This document shows, piece after piece, positions 7,303-14,838 of a DNA stretch of 20,377 bases (position 1 is the stretch's first letter; each line of letters opens with the position of its first letter). Made by a program: the position numbers and the translations under genes. The notes under the pieces are model-generated. The model was not told the origin of the DNA and did not search any database. It saw only the letters and a program-made list of their open reading frames with translations. The stretch is taken from the NCBI GenBank assembly GCA_937902125.1, contig CALDIB010000062.1:1-20377 (forward strand). Reading direction: 5' to 3'. Source of the DNA: an uncultured Treponema sp. (lineage in GTDB: Bacteria > Spirochaetota > Spirochaetia > Treponematales > Treponemataceae).

Positions 7303-8237
7303 TTTTGCGCGAGGCTTCTGATGTAGTCGGCGGCTTCAAAGGCGGCGATGGCTCCGTCGCTTGTGGCCGTGACCACTTGGCGGAAAGGCTTTGAGCGGAC
7401 GTCTCCGGCCGCGTAAAGGCCGGCGATGGAAGTTTGCATTTTTTCGTCGGTGACGATATAGCCGGCCTGGTCAGTTTTTAGGGTGGAAAGCAATTGGTTT
7501 TGAGGAATCATTCCAACGCTTACAAAAACAGCCGCGGCGGGCATTTCGGACAGGGAGCCGTTTTGGACATTTTTTATCGCCACGGACTCGACTTTTTGAC
7601 TTCCCTTAATTTCTTCAAGGACGCTGTTCCACAATACGGTGATTTTTGGATTGGCCAAAACTCTGTCGGCCACGGCTTTTTGCGCTCGCAATTGGTCGCG
7701 GCGGTGGACCAAGTAAACTTTTTCGGCCAGCTGCGAAAGATAGTTGGCTTCGTCGCAAGCCGCGTCTCCTCCGCCAATGACAAAAATCGTCTTGTTCCTA
7801 AAAAGAGGGCCGTCGCAAACCGCGCAGTAGCTGACTCCGCGGCCTTCCAATTCCTTTTCGCCGGGAACGCCCAGCTTTCTGTGCTCGGCTCCGGTGGCAA
7901 GGACAAGGGCTTTGGCCGTGTATTTCCCCTTGCTTGTTTCTATTTCAAATTTATCCTGAACCTTGTCTATGGACTTGACGCTGGCGCTTGTTATTTTGGC
8001 GCCAAAGGCTTCCGCCTGCTTTTGCATGGTTTGAATGAAGGCGTAGCCGTTGGCGGGAGGAAAGATTCCCGGATAATTTTCCAAGGCGGCGATTTTTAAA
8101 ACTTGTCCTCCCGCTACGGAAAGGTCAATGGCAAGCGCGCTTAGTCCCGACCGCGCGGCGTATTGAACCGCCGCCAAGCCGGCCGCTCCCGCTCCGATAG
8201 AAATAAAATCCCATTCGTTTTGATTCTTTTCGTCCAT
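7299..8237 (-). CDS. trxB: Thioredoxin reductase (NADPH, FAD) (312 aa)
   Basis: This is a classical low-molecular-weight thioredoxin reductase. The FAD-binding GAGAAG is at residues 15-20, the redox pair CAVC at 138-141, the NADPH-binding GGGDAA at 155-160 followed by VHRRDQLRA, and the FAD motif YAAGDVR lies near the C-terminus. It transfers electrons from NADPH to thioredoxin; the trxA gene of this window (19557-19868) encodes a plausible partner in a separate unit. Length is typical. ATG at 8237 has GAGGAAG immediately upstream. The gene heads a two-gene unit with nagZ. A good promoter lies at 8295-8323 and overlaps the promoter of the divergent HAD gene. Confidence 0.96.
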   Translation of the reverse strand: MDEKNQNEWDFISIGAGAAGLAAVQYAARSGLSALAIDLSVAGGQVLKIAALENYPGIFPPANGYAFIQTMQKQAEAFGAKITSASVKSIDKVQDKFEIETSKGKYTAKALVLATGAEHRKLGVPGEKELEGRGVSYCAVCDGPLFRNKTIFVIGGGDAACDEANYLSQLAEKVYLVHRRDQLRAQKAVADRVLANPKITVLWNSVLEEIKGSQKVESVAIKNVQNGSLSEMPAAAVFVSVGMIPQNQLLSTLKTDQAGYIVTDEKMQTSIAGLYAAGDVRSKPFRQVVTATSDGAIAAFEAADYIRSLAQK

Positions 8238-8294
8238 CTTCCTCTCTCCGTTTTACAGGTGGAATTTCGCGGCCTCTTTTAAAGCCTTTGTTCC

Positions 8295-8323
8295 ATTATA
8301 ACAAAAGGCGTATTGCTTTTCAA
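8295..8323 (-). promoter_or_regulatory. Sigma70-type promoter of trxB-nagZ
   Basis: On the minus strand TTGAAA (8323-8318), a 17-base spacer and a perfect TATAAT (8300-8295) are seen. The expected start near 8288 gives a leader of about 50 bases with a ribosome binding site. The -35 box touches that of the divergent HAD promoter at base 8318. Confidence 0.75.
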
Positions 8324-8341
8324 TCAGTTCTATTTTATTAT
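8313..8341 (+). promoter_or_regulatory. Promoter of the HAD gene, predicted leaderless
   Basis: TTGCTT (8313-8318), 17 bases, then TATTAT (8336-8341). The expected start site, 6-8 bases after the -10, falls on or next to the ATG at 8348. The spacing leaves no room for a ribosome binding site in the transcript. Confidence 0.6.
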
Positions 8342-8347
8342 AGAGGA

Positions 8348-8992
8348 ATGACGATAAAAACAGACGGACTTATTTTGGACATAGACGGAACAATTTGGAA
8401 CACTACCGGCGTGGTTTCGGGCGCTTGGAACAAGGCGATGGATTCTTTAGGCTATGACGCGCCAAAGACAAATCCAAGTCTTTTGCAAAAGGAATTTGGA
8501 AAGCCCATGAACGTCATCGCCGACGACTTGTGGCCGTCCTTAAGCCAAGAGCAAAAAGAGCTTTTGATGGAAAAGTGCTGCGTCTTTGAGCAAGCCGCCT
8601 TGGAACAAAACAGCGATGACATTTCCTATCCGACTGTCCGCTCAGGAATTTTAGAACTTTCCAAAAGGTTCAAGATTTACATAGTTTCAAATTGCCAAAG
8701 CGGATACATTGAGTTGACTTGCAAAAAAAACGGAATCGAAAAATTTGTCAGCGACCACGAATGCTACGGAAACACAAAAAAAGGCAAGGCCGACAACCTG
8801 CGCCTTCTTATTGGCCGCAACAAGATAAAGGCCCCTGTTTACCTTGGCGACACCCAAGGCGACGCCGACGCTTGCAAAGAGGCGGGAGTGAAATTTATTT
8901 GGGCTTCTTACGGCTTTGGAAGCGTCAAGGAATGTGAGGCCAAAGTAGAGCGCTTTGATCAGTTATTGGACTTGCTCCAAAATCTTGATTAA
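8348..8992 (+). CDS. HAD superfamily hydrolase, phosphoglycolate phosphatase-like (214 aa)
   Basis: Four HAD motifs are visible. The nucleophile motif DIDGT is at residues 11-15, a Ser in IVSNCQSGY near 114, a Lys in KKGKADNL near 150, and the acidic YLGDTQGDAD near 166-175. A helical cap lies between motifs one and two, as in phosphoglycolate phosphatase and similar enzymes. Substrate cannot be told. I chose ATG 8348 because the protein then starts six codons before the core strand, as is usual. An upstream in-frame TTG at 8288 would place the start before the promoter. The gene is divergent from trxB and its last 30 bases overlap the 3' end of the threonine synthase-like gene on the other strand. 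Confidence 0.88.
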   Translation: MTIKTDGLILDIDGTIWNTTGVVSGAWNKAMDSLGYDAPKTNPSLLQKEFGKPMNVIADDLWPSLSQEQKELLMEKCCVFEQAALEQNSDDISYPTVRSGILELSKRFKIYIVSNCQSGYIELTCKKNGIEKFVSDHECYGNTKKGKADNLRLLIGRNKIKAPVYLGDTQGDADACKEAGVKFIWASYGFGSVKECEAKVERFDQLLDLLQNLD

Positions 8993-10270
8993 GTCTTCCT
9001 TGCTTTTTGACAAAGGCCTCTTTAAGTCAAAGGGCTTGAGCGCGTCTTGAACCTTTTGAGGAATGGCGATTCTTTCGCCCAAAGTTTTTCGCGCGAAGTC
9101 CAAAGAGTAGGCCGGGTGGTCTCGTTGAATCAAGACAACAGCGTCGCCCGAACCGTCGCTCAAGTTTTTGTTTGCCTTAATCGCTCCGTATGTTTGCGCG
9201 CTTTCTTCGTCGGCTATTATGTCGTATTTTTTATACAACTCTTGGGCGGCCTTTGCGGTTTCCTCTTGGCTTACTCGCGCCGGATAGATAAAACTTTTTA
9301 TCATTGCCGAATAGTCGGTAAAGAAGTCTTCCAAGCGCTCCAAGTTGCTTGGCTCGCTGGGATTTGCGGCCGGCCTGTCCTTTAGCGCCACGAGGGAGTC
9401 GGTGATTATCGGATAGCCCTGAACGTCAACGCCCAAGGCGCCGCTTGTGGGAACGATGAATCCGCTTAAAGGAAGCGAAAGGCGCCAGCTGTAAAGGCCG
9501 GCCACAAGGTTGGAATAATTTCCCGGCGCCAAGGCGTAGTAAATGTCGCCGGAAACCTTGTTCTTTAGCCTTGAGAATGCGAATGTGTAAAAAAAGGCTT
9601 GGGGCAAAAGGCGGCCTATGTTGGCAGTTGTGGAAGCCGTCAAATTGAATCTTTGGACAAGGCTTCTGTCCGAAAAAATTTCTTGAATCAAGGCGCGGCA
9701 GTAGTCAAGGTCGCCGTCAATTTCAACAGGGTGAATGTTTCCGCCGTTCCAAACAAAGTCGCTTTCTTCCAGGCCCCGAACTTTTCCTTTTGGAAAAAGA
9801 AGGACGGACTTGAGCCTTTTTTTTCCTTTTAAGACTTTGCTGAGCGCCGAGCCGTGAGGCCCTGAGGTCACATCCAGCAATGTGGCTCTTTTTCCGTTAA
9901 GGGTCAAAATCGTTTCAAGGCAAGAGGCCAAGTAAGAAACTCCAAAGTCGCGGTGGCTTCCTGTGGGGCCGTTCCACAATTCCAAGGTGAACAAATTTTC
10001 GTCAAGCCGTTTTAGGACTGGCTCAAAGGAAAAGGCTTTTGTGGCGATTGTCTCGCAAATTATCGGAGAAAATTCTGTGTTGATGCAGGCGCTGGTCAAG
10101 GCTCCCGCAATCGAAGAGAATGTCGTTTTTTCGTCGGTGTATAAAATCCAGCGGCGCAAGTCCGCGTTTCCTTCGGGAACATAAAGTCCGCCGTCGGCCG
10201 GCATGCAATCCATAATGGCCTGCAAAAAGCTGGAGTTCAATTCTTTGTTTCTCGTGCTGGTAAAACGCAT
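8963..10270 (-). CDS. Threonine synthase-like protein lacking the PLP lysine (435 aa)
   Basis: The whole length follows ThrC: N-terminal MRFTSTRN and PADGGLYVP, then NGPTGSHRDFG (100-110), TSGPHGSA, LFPKGKV, GGNIHPVEIDGD, NIGRLLPQ, APGNYSN and DHPAYSLDF. Active ThrC converts phosphohomoserine to threonine with PLP bound to the Lys of the GPT-x-x-x-KDFG motif (Lys107 in E. coli as I recall). Here that residue is Arg107 (codon CGC, 9952-9950). The phosphate loop SGDTG reads SGPHG, GNFG reads GNYS, and the EPH motif reads DEE. This suggests a non-catalytic or altered homologue, although the frame is intact and well preserved. ATG 10270 is preferred over an in-frame TTG at 10306, which lies in the -35 box. 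Confidence 0.85.
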   Translation of the reverse strand: MRFTSTRNKELNSSFLQAIMDCMPADGGLYVPEGNADLRRWILYTDEKTTFSSIAGALTSACINTEFSPIICETIATKAFSFEPVLKRLDENLFTLELWNGPTGSHRDFGVSYLASCLETILTLNGKRATLLDVTSGPHGSALSKVLKGKKRLKSVLLFPKGKVRGLEESDFVWNGGNIHPVEIDGDLDYCRALIQEIFSDRSLVQRFNLTASTTANIGRLLPQAFFYTFAFSRLKNKVSGDIYYALAPGNYSNLVAGLYSWRLSLPLSGFIVPTSGALGVDVQGYPIITDSLVALKDRPAANPSEPSNLERLEDFFTDYSAMIKSFIYPARVSQEETAKAAQELYKKYDIIADEESAQTYGAIKANKNLSDGSGDAVVLIQRDHPAYSLDFARKTLGERIAIPQKVQDALKPFDLKRPLSKSKEDLIKILEQVQ

Positions 10271-10277
10271 GGAAATT

Positions 10278-10306
10278 ATTATATCACAGGAGCCTCGATT
10301 TTGCAA
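10278..10306 (-). promoter_or_regulatory. Promoter of the threonine synthase-like gene, predicted leaderless
   Basis: On the minus strand TTGCAA (10306-10301), a 17-base spacer and a perfect TATAAT (10283-10278) are seen. The expected start is about 10271, one base before the ATG at 10270. No ribosome binding site is present in the few bases between. Confidence 0.7.
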
Positions 10307-10339
10307 TCTGTTGAAGTTTTTAATAAAATGATGTATCTT
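10301..10339 (+). promoter_or_regulatory. Promoter region of pepT, two overlapping candidates
   Basis: Candidate one uses TTGCAA (10301-10306), the same self-complementary hexamer that serves the opposite strand, with a 17-base spacer to TAAAAT (10324-10329); its start near 10336 leaves about 11 leader bases. Candidate two is TTGAAG (10311-10316), 17 bases, TATCTT (10334-10339), which puts the start on the ATG. Neither leaves a ribosome binding site. Confidence 0.55.
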
Positions 10340-10346
10340 TTAATAG

Positions 10347-11543
10347 ATGAAATATCTAAAAAAAGGTTCCGCGTGGGAAAAGGAACTTCTCGCGCGCTTC
10401 ATAGATTACGCCAAAACTTTTTCCACTTCTTCAAGCGCGGCCGCCGACAAGGGCGTTCAGCCGTCTACGGAATGCCAGCGGGATTTTGCCAACAAAATTG
10501 CCTCGGAATTAAAGTCCTTGGGCTTTGAGGGAGTTGAAGTCACAAAATACGGATATGTTTACGCCTTCATTCCTGAAAACAAAAAGGGCGGCTCTTCCGG
10601 CAAAAAAGCTTTAGCCAAGCCCTTTTGCCTGCTTTCCCATTTGGACACAGTTGAAGACTGTCCAGGAAAAAATGTCAAGCCCCGCCTTAAAAAAACGGCT
10701 GAAGGCGACACTATTATTTCAAGCGACAAAACGACCCTCTTGGGCGCGGACGACAAGGCGGGCTTGGCGGAAATTGTCACAGCCTTGCATTATTTGCTTG
10801 CCAACAAAAATCTTGCCCATCCAAAAATCGAGCTTTGCTTTTCGCCGGACGAAGAAACCGGCCACGGAATGGACCATGTTCCCCTTGACTTGATAAAGTC
10901 AAAGACGGCCTACACAGTTGACGGCGGCGCGATTGGAGAGATTGAACGGGAATGTTTCAACGCCTATAAAAGCGAAGTTGTTTTTGAAGGAAAGGCCGCG
11001 CACACAGGCGACGCTCGGGCGGCAAAAATGGTCAACGCAATCAGCACGGCGGCCTTGTTTGTTCAAAGCCTTCCCCGGGGCGAGGCGCCAGAAACGACAG
11101 ACGGCAGGGAAGGCTTTTTCGCGCCTTATGAAATTAGCGGAACGATGGAAAGCGCCCGCGTTTCTCTTTTGCTGCGGGATTTTGAAATTGCCGGAATGGA
11201 AGCGCGAAAAAAGTTGTTGGGCCGGCTGGCAAAAACAGCCGCGGCTTCTTTTGGAGCCACAGTTAAGGTAAGGCATGTCAAGCAGTACTTGAACATGAAA
11301 GAGGGAATAAAAAAAGCGCCTTTAGCGGAAAAGCGCCTTGTGGAGGCTTGCAGGCAAAGCGGAATAGAGCCTGTCTTTAAGCCAATTCGCGGCGGAACGG
11401 ACGGTTCCCGTCTTACCGAAATGGGAATCCCTTGCCCCAACATTTGGACGGGCGGACATAATTTTCACAGCAAAGAGGAGTGGGCAAGCCTTGGCCAAAT
11501 GTTGGCCGCCGCCGACGTTTTGGTGAACCTTGCGGTTTTGTAG
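10347..11543 (+). CDS. pepT: Peptidase T, tripeptide aminopeptidase, M20B (398 aa)
   Basis: The metal ligands and flanks match PepT. SHLDTVED holds the first His-Asp, GADDKAG the bridging Asp, SPDEETGHG the catalytic Glu pair, YTVDGG the next Asp, and GGHNFHSKEEW near the C-terminus the last His. HTGDARAAKMVNA and KPIRGGTDGSRL are also characteristic. The enzyme removes the N-terminal residue of tripeptides in the cytoplasm and uses two zinc ions. Length is near the usual 400 or so. The start is ATG 10347, with no Shine-Dalgarno sequence upstream. It is divergent from the threonine synthase-like gene and followed by murA in the same direction after 88 bases containing a separate promoter. Confidence 0.95.
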   Translation: MKYLKKGSAWEKELLARFIDYAKTFSTSSSAAADKGVQPSTECQRDFANKIASELKSLGFEGVEVTKYGYVYAFIPENKKGGSSGKKALAKPFCLLSHLDTVEDCPGKNVKPRLKKTAEGDTIISSDKTTLLGADDKAGLAEIVTALHYLLANKNLAHPKIELCFSPDEETGHGMDHVPLDLIKSKTAYTVDGGAIGEIERECFNAYKSEVVFEGKAAHTGDARAAKMVNAISTAALFVQSLPRGEAPETTDGREGFFAPYEISGTMESARVSLLLRDFEIAGMEARKKLLGRLAKTAAASFGATVKVRHVKQYLNMKEGIKKAPLAEKRLVEACRQSGIEPVFKPIRGGTDGSRLTEMGIPCPNIWTGGHNFHSKEEWASLGQMLAAADVLVNLAVL

Positions 11544-11558
11544 CGCTGGGATAAAAGA

Positions 11559-11588
11559 TTGGACGGTCAAGCCGGACGAGGATATAAA
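11559..11588 (+). promoter_or_regulatory. Probable promoter of murA
   Basis: TTGGAC (11559-11564), an 18-base spacer and TATAAA (11583-11588). The expected start near 11595 gives a leader of about 37 bases that contains AGGAG. The spacer overlaps the left arm of the inverted repeat at 11566-11608. Confidence 0.5.
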
Positions 11589-11608
11589 GAATTGTGTTCG
11601 GGCTTGAC
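11566..11608. repeat. Inverted repeat flanking the murA -10
   Basis: GTCAAGCC (11566-11573) and GGCTTGAC (11601-11608) are perfect complements. One mismatch further in, two more pairs (GA with TC) extend the arms. The repeat brackets the predicted -10 and start site of murA. It may act as an operator or as a hairpin in pepT read-through mRNA; no T-run follows, so it is not a classical terminator. Confidence 0.6.
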
Positions 11609-11631
11609 TCGGACATCCATAGGAGTTGTTT

Positions 11632-12915
11632 ATGCATGAATATAGAATTGAGGGCGGCTTTCCAATAAAGGGAAAAATTACCGCCGCGGGAAACAAGAAC
11701 GCCGCGCTTCCTTGCATAGCGGCAAGCCTTTTGACGGACGAAAAGGTTACGCTTAGAAACATTCCCGAAATTGAAGACGCGCTCGTGATGTTCAAAATTT
11801 TGGAAGGCTTGGGCGCTTCCGTCAAAAAAATTGAAAAGCATGTTTGGGAAGTTACGGCGCAAAACGTAAAGGAAACTTTGGTTCCGCCGGAACTTTCAAA
11901 AAAAATCAGGGCGTCCATTTTGTTCGCCGGACCCCTTATCGCCCGCTTTGGAAAAGCCAGCATGATGCCGCCGGGAGGCGACGTTATTGGCCGGCGGCGC
12001 TTGGACACCCACTTTTTGGCTTTGACCGAATTGGGCGCTCGGGTTGACATCGACGGAAAGTTTGAGTTCAGCGCCAACAAGCTGGTGGGCGACGACATTT
12101 TCCTTGACGAAACTTCTGTCACCGCCACCGAAAACGCTTTGATGGCCGCCGTTCTTGCGGAAGGCCGCACAACCATTACCAACGCCGCCAGCGAGCCCCA
12201 TGTTCAAGACTTGTGCAAAATGCTCAACGCCATGGGCGCCAAGATTGCGGGCGTTGGCTCCAACATTTTAGCAATCGACGGAGTGAAAAAACTTCACGGC
12301 TGCGATTTTGCCATCGGCCCGGACTACATGGAAATAGGCTCCTTCATCGGATTGGCCGCCGCCACCCGCGGTTCTGTGACAATCGAAAACATCAATCCTC
12401 CTGACATGAGGCCCCTTAGAATCGCCTTTGGCAAATTGGGAATTCGTTGGAACATAAACGGCAACACTCTTGAAGTGGCGGCCGGCCAAGACATGAAAGT
12501 GAACCCTGACCTTGGCGGAATGATTCCAAAAATTGACGACTCTCCATGGCCGGGATTTCCGCCGGACTTGACAAGCATTATGACGGTTGTGGCCACCCAA
12601 GTTGAAGGCAACGTCTTGATTTTTGAAAAAATGTTCGAGTCAAGAATGTTCTTTGTGGACAAGTTGATTGGAATGGGCGCCCGCATAACTTTGTGCGACC
12701 CCCACCGCGCCGTGGTTTCCGGCCCCTGCGTTCTTCACGGCGACAAGCTGGTTTCTCCCGACGTCCGCGCCGGAATGGCCATGGTCATCGCGGCCATGAT
12801 TGCCCACGGAGAAAGTTCCATCAGCAATGTCTACCAAATTGAGCGGGGCTATGAAAATCTCATTCCCCGCCTAAAGGCTCTTGGCGCCCACATCGAATGC
12901 GTTGAGGTAAAATAA
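11632..12915 (+). CDS. murA: UDP-GlcNAc 1-carboxyvinyltransferase MurA, Asp-type active site (427 aa)
   Basis: MurA makes enolpyruvyl-UDP-GlcNAc, the first committed step of peptidoglycan synthesis, in the cytoplasm. GNKNAALPCIAASLL at residues 20-34 carries the conserved Lys-Asn pair, and RASILFAGPLIARFGKAS at 93-110 matches the family. The catalytic loop reads PPGGDVIGRRRLD. Position 117 is Asp (codon at 11980-11982), where E. coli MurA has Cys115. Asp at this site is known from mycobacterial, chlamydial and Borrelia MurA and confers insensitivity to fosfomycin. ATG 11632 has AGGAG six bases upstream; an in-frame TTG at 11626 lies within that region and is not the start. Convergent terminators follow. 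Confidence 0.96.
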   Translation: MHEYRIEGGFPIKGKITAAGNKNAALPCIAASLLTDEKVTLRNIPEIEDALVMFKILEGLGASVKKIEKHVWEVTAQNVKETLVPPELSKKIRASILFAGPLIARFGKASMMPPGGDVIGRRRLDTHFLALTELGARVDIDGKFEFSANKLVGDDIFLDETSVTATENALMAAVLAEGRTTITNAASEPHVQDLCKMLNAMGAKIAGVGSNILAIDGVKKLHGCDFAIGPDYMEIGSFIGLAAATRGSVTIENINPPDMRPLRIAFGKLGIRWNINGNTLEVAAGQDMKVNPDLGGMIPKIDDSPWPGFPPDLTSIMTVVATQVEGNVLIFEKMFESRMFFVDKLIGMGARITLCDPHRAVVSGPCVLHGDKLVSPDVRAGMAMVIAAMIAHGESSISNVYQIERGYENLIPRLKALGAHIECVEVK

Positions 12916-12947
12916 AAAAAGCCCGCCGGCGCTTTTTCCTGCGGACT
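12914..12947 (-). terminator. Intrinsic terminator for the membrane-protein operon (possibly bidirectional)
   Basis: On the minus strand AGTCCGC (12947-12941) pairs with GCGGGCT (12926-12920), with one G-U pair, over a 14-base loop, followed by seven T. The T-run overlaps the murA stop codon. Read on the plus strand the stem has one C-A mismatch followed by CTTTTGCTTT, so it may also end murA transcripts. Confidence 0.75.
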
Positions 12948-12968
12948 TTTGCTTTGCCCGTCTAACCG

Positions 12969-12987
12969 GCCGCTTTGCGGCTGTTTT
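12969..12987 (+). terminator. Small hairpin after murA
   Basis: GCCGC (12969-12973), loop TTT, GCGGC (12977-12981), followed by TGTTTT. It is a short second stop signal for murA transcripts, weaker than a classical terminator. Confidence 0.45.
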
Positions 12988-12990
12988 GGC

Positions 12991-14838
12991 TCATTCTTTT
13001 TTTCTTGAAAGGAAAAGGGCGCTTACAGCCGCCAAAAGAAAGACGTAAACGCATATTCCAGCAAAAAGAGCCAAGCGGGTTCCGGCTATGGCGATAAAGA
13101 CAAAGTTTAAGATTTTAATCATATATTCAATCAGGCGCTCTGAAAAATAAAAGACAACGTTCAGCATCGGCAAAAAGAAAATCCATTTAAATTTAAAAAT
13201 CGCTCCCGACGCCAGCCTGTAGTTCCATGCGATTGAAGCCACAAAGATGAATATTATCAAAAGCATAAAGGGATAGAAAATTCTATTCAAGGATTCCACG
13301 CTGAAAACTTCGCTTGAGTAGCCGTAGTCTGGAGCTTTGCGCGCCAGCCGGTTCAAGGAGAAGGGGTTGAGATTTCCGTTTCCTTGCGCGGAAGTGAGTA
13401 TCAGCGAAATGTCTTCGTAAGGAAACGGAAGAAAAATCTGGTTCTTTGAAAATTGCTCTCTGGCAGCCGCCGCGCTTGCGAAGGTGTATGACGGCTCATT
13501 TTTTTGCTCACGGGAATTCCTGCTTACAGACCGCAACATTATGTATGGAATAGTCTTTGCGTTCGCCGGGATTGAAAGCCGTTCTCTTTCTTTAAGGCCA
13601 AGGTTGGCGCTTTGGTAGGCTGTCATTTTTGCGTAGGGAGTTGAAAGCGACGATTTGAATTTTCCGTTTTTGTCAAAGGAATATATTTCAAGGCCGCGAA
13701 GGTATCTGACCATTCCTCCGGTTCCGTCAACTTCCGTCACGCCGCGAATCAGCGCTATGTCGCATTCGCCGTTGGGCTTCTTTACAGAAAAGCTTATGTT
13801 CTTGGCGCTTTCAAAGCGGCTGGCGTCGTAGGTTTCGTCAATGAAAAAATATTTTTCCAAAAGGTTGTCGCGGGAAATTTTTAGGTAGCGGACAACGTCC
13901 GGATCGCGGGCCTTTCTGGCGTCCTCAAGCGAAAGGTCGTTGAAAATGTAATAGGCTTCCTCAAAGTCTTGGCTGTTAAGAGCCTTGTAGCCTTCCCATT
14001 TTTTTCTAAAGAAAAGGTTTCCCGCCGTAAGCTCTTCTTTTTGGGCGGCCTGCAAACTGTTCCAGGCTTTGTTCGCCATGTCTCTTGCGTCAAAAATGTT
14101 TGGGTCGTTTGGGCCGCACAATTTTTCGGCCTGAACCGAAAGATAGTGCGCTCCAAAAAAATCGTCGGCCTTGTAAAGTTCGCCGGCTTTTTGAATCATT
14201 TGCAAAACCGTCATTTCTTTTTCGTCAAAGGCCTGAATTGTTTTTGTTCCAGAATTGAAGTCTGTTTCGGCAAAGCTTTTGTTCCGCTTGTCCCGCTCCT
14301 TGGCTTGGTTTTCTTTTTGTTCGGCCTCGATTTGCCTGTCAAGCAGCTTTAGATCGTCGTTGTGGGGATCAAGGGCGATGGCCTTTTTGACATACAAGGC
14401 CGCGGTGTCGGGATTGTTTTGCAAGCGGTATTGCCGAGCGATGCTCAAGTATTCCGACACGATTGATGGGATTTCCACCATGATTTTTTTCTTTGAATTT
14501 TCCAGCGGCAAGAGAATCAGCGTTCCGATTGCGGCTGCAAAAGAAAGGGCCAAGGCCGCGACGATAATTTTTTTGAGCAGAACCGCTATCTCGGCGCTGA
14601 ACCTTGTTCCTGCTTTTTTTTCAGAGCCTGAAAAGGCAAGGGAGCAGGCGAGCAAAAATCCTGTAAGAAGGATTGAAGGCAGCGCGTCAAACAACAGCGC
14701 GAGCGCGTTTGCCGTTTTGTAGGAAATCTCGTAGCCTTGCTCGACGCTTTCCATCGGCAAAAGAAAAAATCCGGCTGTAAAAAGAGCGGCCGCCATAAAT
14801 ATTGTGTAGGCCAAAAGCGAAGGAAGAAATTTTTTCAT
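12991..14838 (-). CDS. Multi-pass membrane protein with TPR-like segment (615 aa)
   Basis: Three membrane helices lie near the N-terminus (about residues 7-28, 44-66 and 85-108). A soluble middle follows. It opens with a tetratricopeptide-like stretch (YLSIARQYRLQNNPDTAALY, then KKAIALDPHNDDL) and a charged coiled coil (QIEAEQKENQAKERDKRNK), and ends in a domain of strands. At least three more helices close the C-terminus, which ends FLSRKKE. No enzyme motif is seen and I do not recognise the family. ATG 14838 overlaps the TGA of the upstream membrane protein by 4 bases and has GGAGAG upstream; longer in-frame starts add a non-membrane tail that overlaps the neighbour. The pair probably forms one membrane complex, perhaps for envelope assembly or transport, which is inference only. 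Confidence 0.85.
   Translation of the reverse strand: MKKFLPSLLAYTIFMAAALFTAGFFLLPMESVEQGYEISYKTANALALLFDALPSILLTGFLLACSLAFSGSEKKAGTRFSAEIAVLLKKIIVAALALSFAAAIGTLILLPLENSKKKIMVEIPSIVSEYLSIARQYRLQNNPDTAALYVKKAIALDPHNDDLKLLDRQIEAEQKENQAKERDKRNKSFAETDFNSGTKTIQAFDEKEMTVLQMIQKAGELYKADDFFGAHYLSVQAEKLCGPNDPNIFDARDMANKAWNSLQAAQKEELTAGNLFFRKKWEGYKALNSQDFEEAYYIFNDLSLEDARKARDPDVVRYLKISRDNLLEKYFFIDETYDASRFESAKNISFSVKKPNGECDIALIRGVTEVDGTGGMVRYLRGLEIYSFDKNGKFKSSLSTPYAKMTAYQSANLGLKERERLSIPANAKTIPYIMLRSVSRNSREQKNEPSYTFASAAAAREQFSKNQIFLPFPYEDISLILTSAQGNGNLNPFSLNRLARKAPDYGYSSEVFSVESLNRIFYPFMLLIIFIFVASIAWNYRLASGAIFKFKWIFFLPMLNVVFYFSERLIEYMIKILNFVFIAIAGTRLALFAGICVYVFLLAAVSALFLSRKKE

Noticed and set aside
8288..8347. 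TTG start that would extend the HAD protein by 20 residues
   Set aside because: The extra residues do not match HAD N-termini, and the start lies upstream of the predicted promoter.
10271..10306. TTG start that would extend the threonine synthase-like protein by 12 residues
   Set aside because: The TTG is the first codon of the predicted -35 box. The extension (QNRGSCDIIIS) has no family match and the usual start is at MRFTSTRN.
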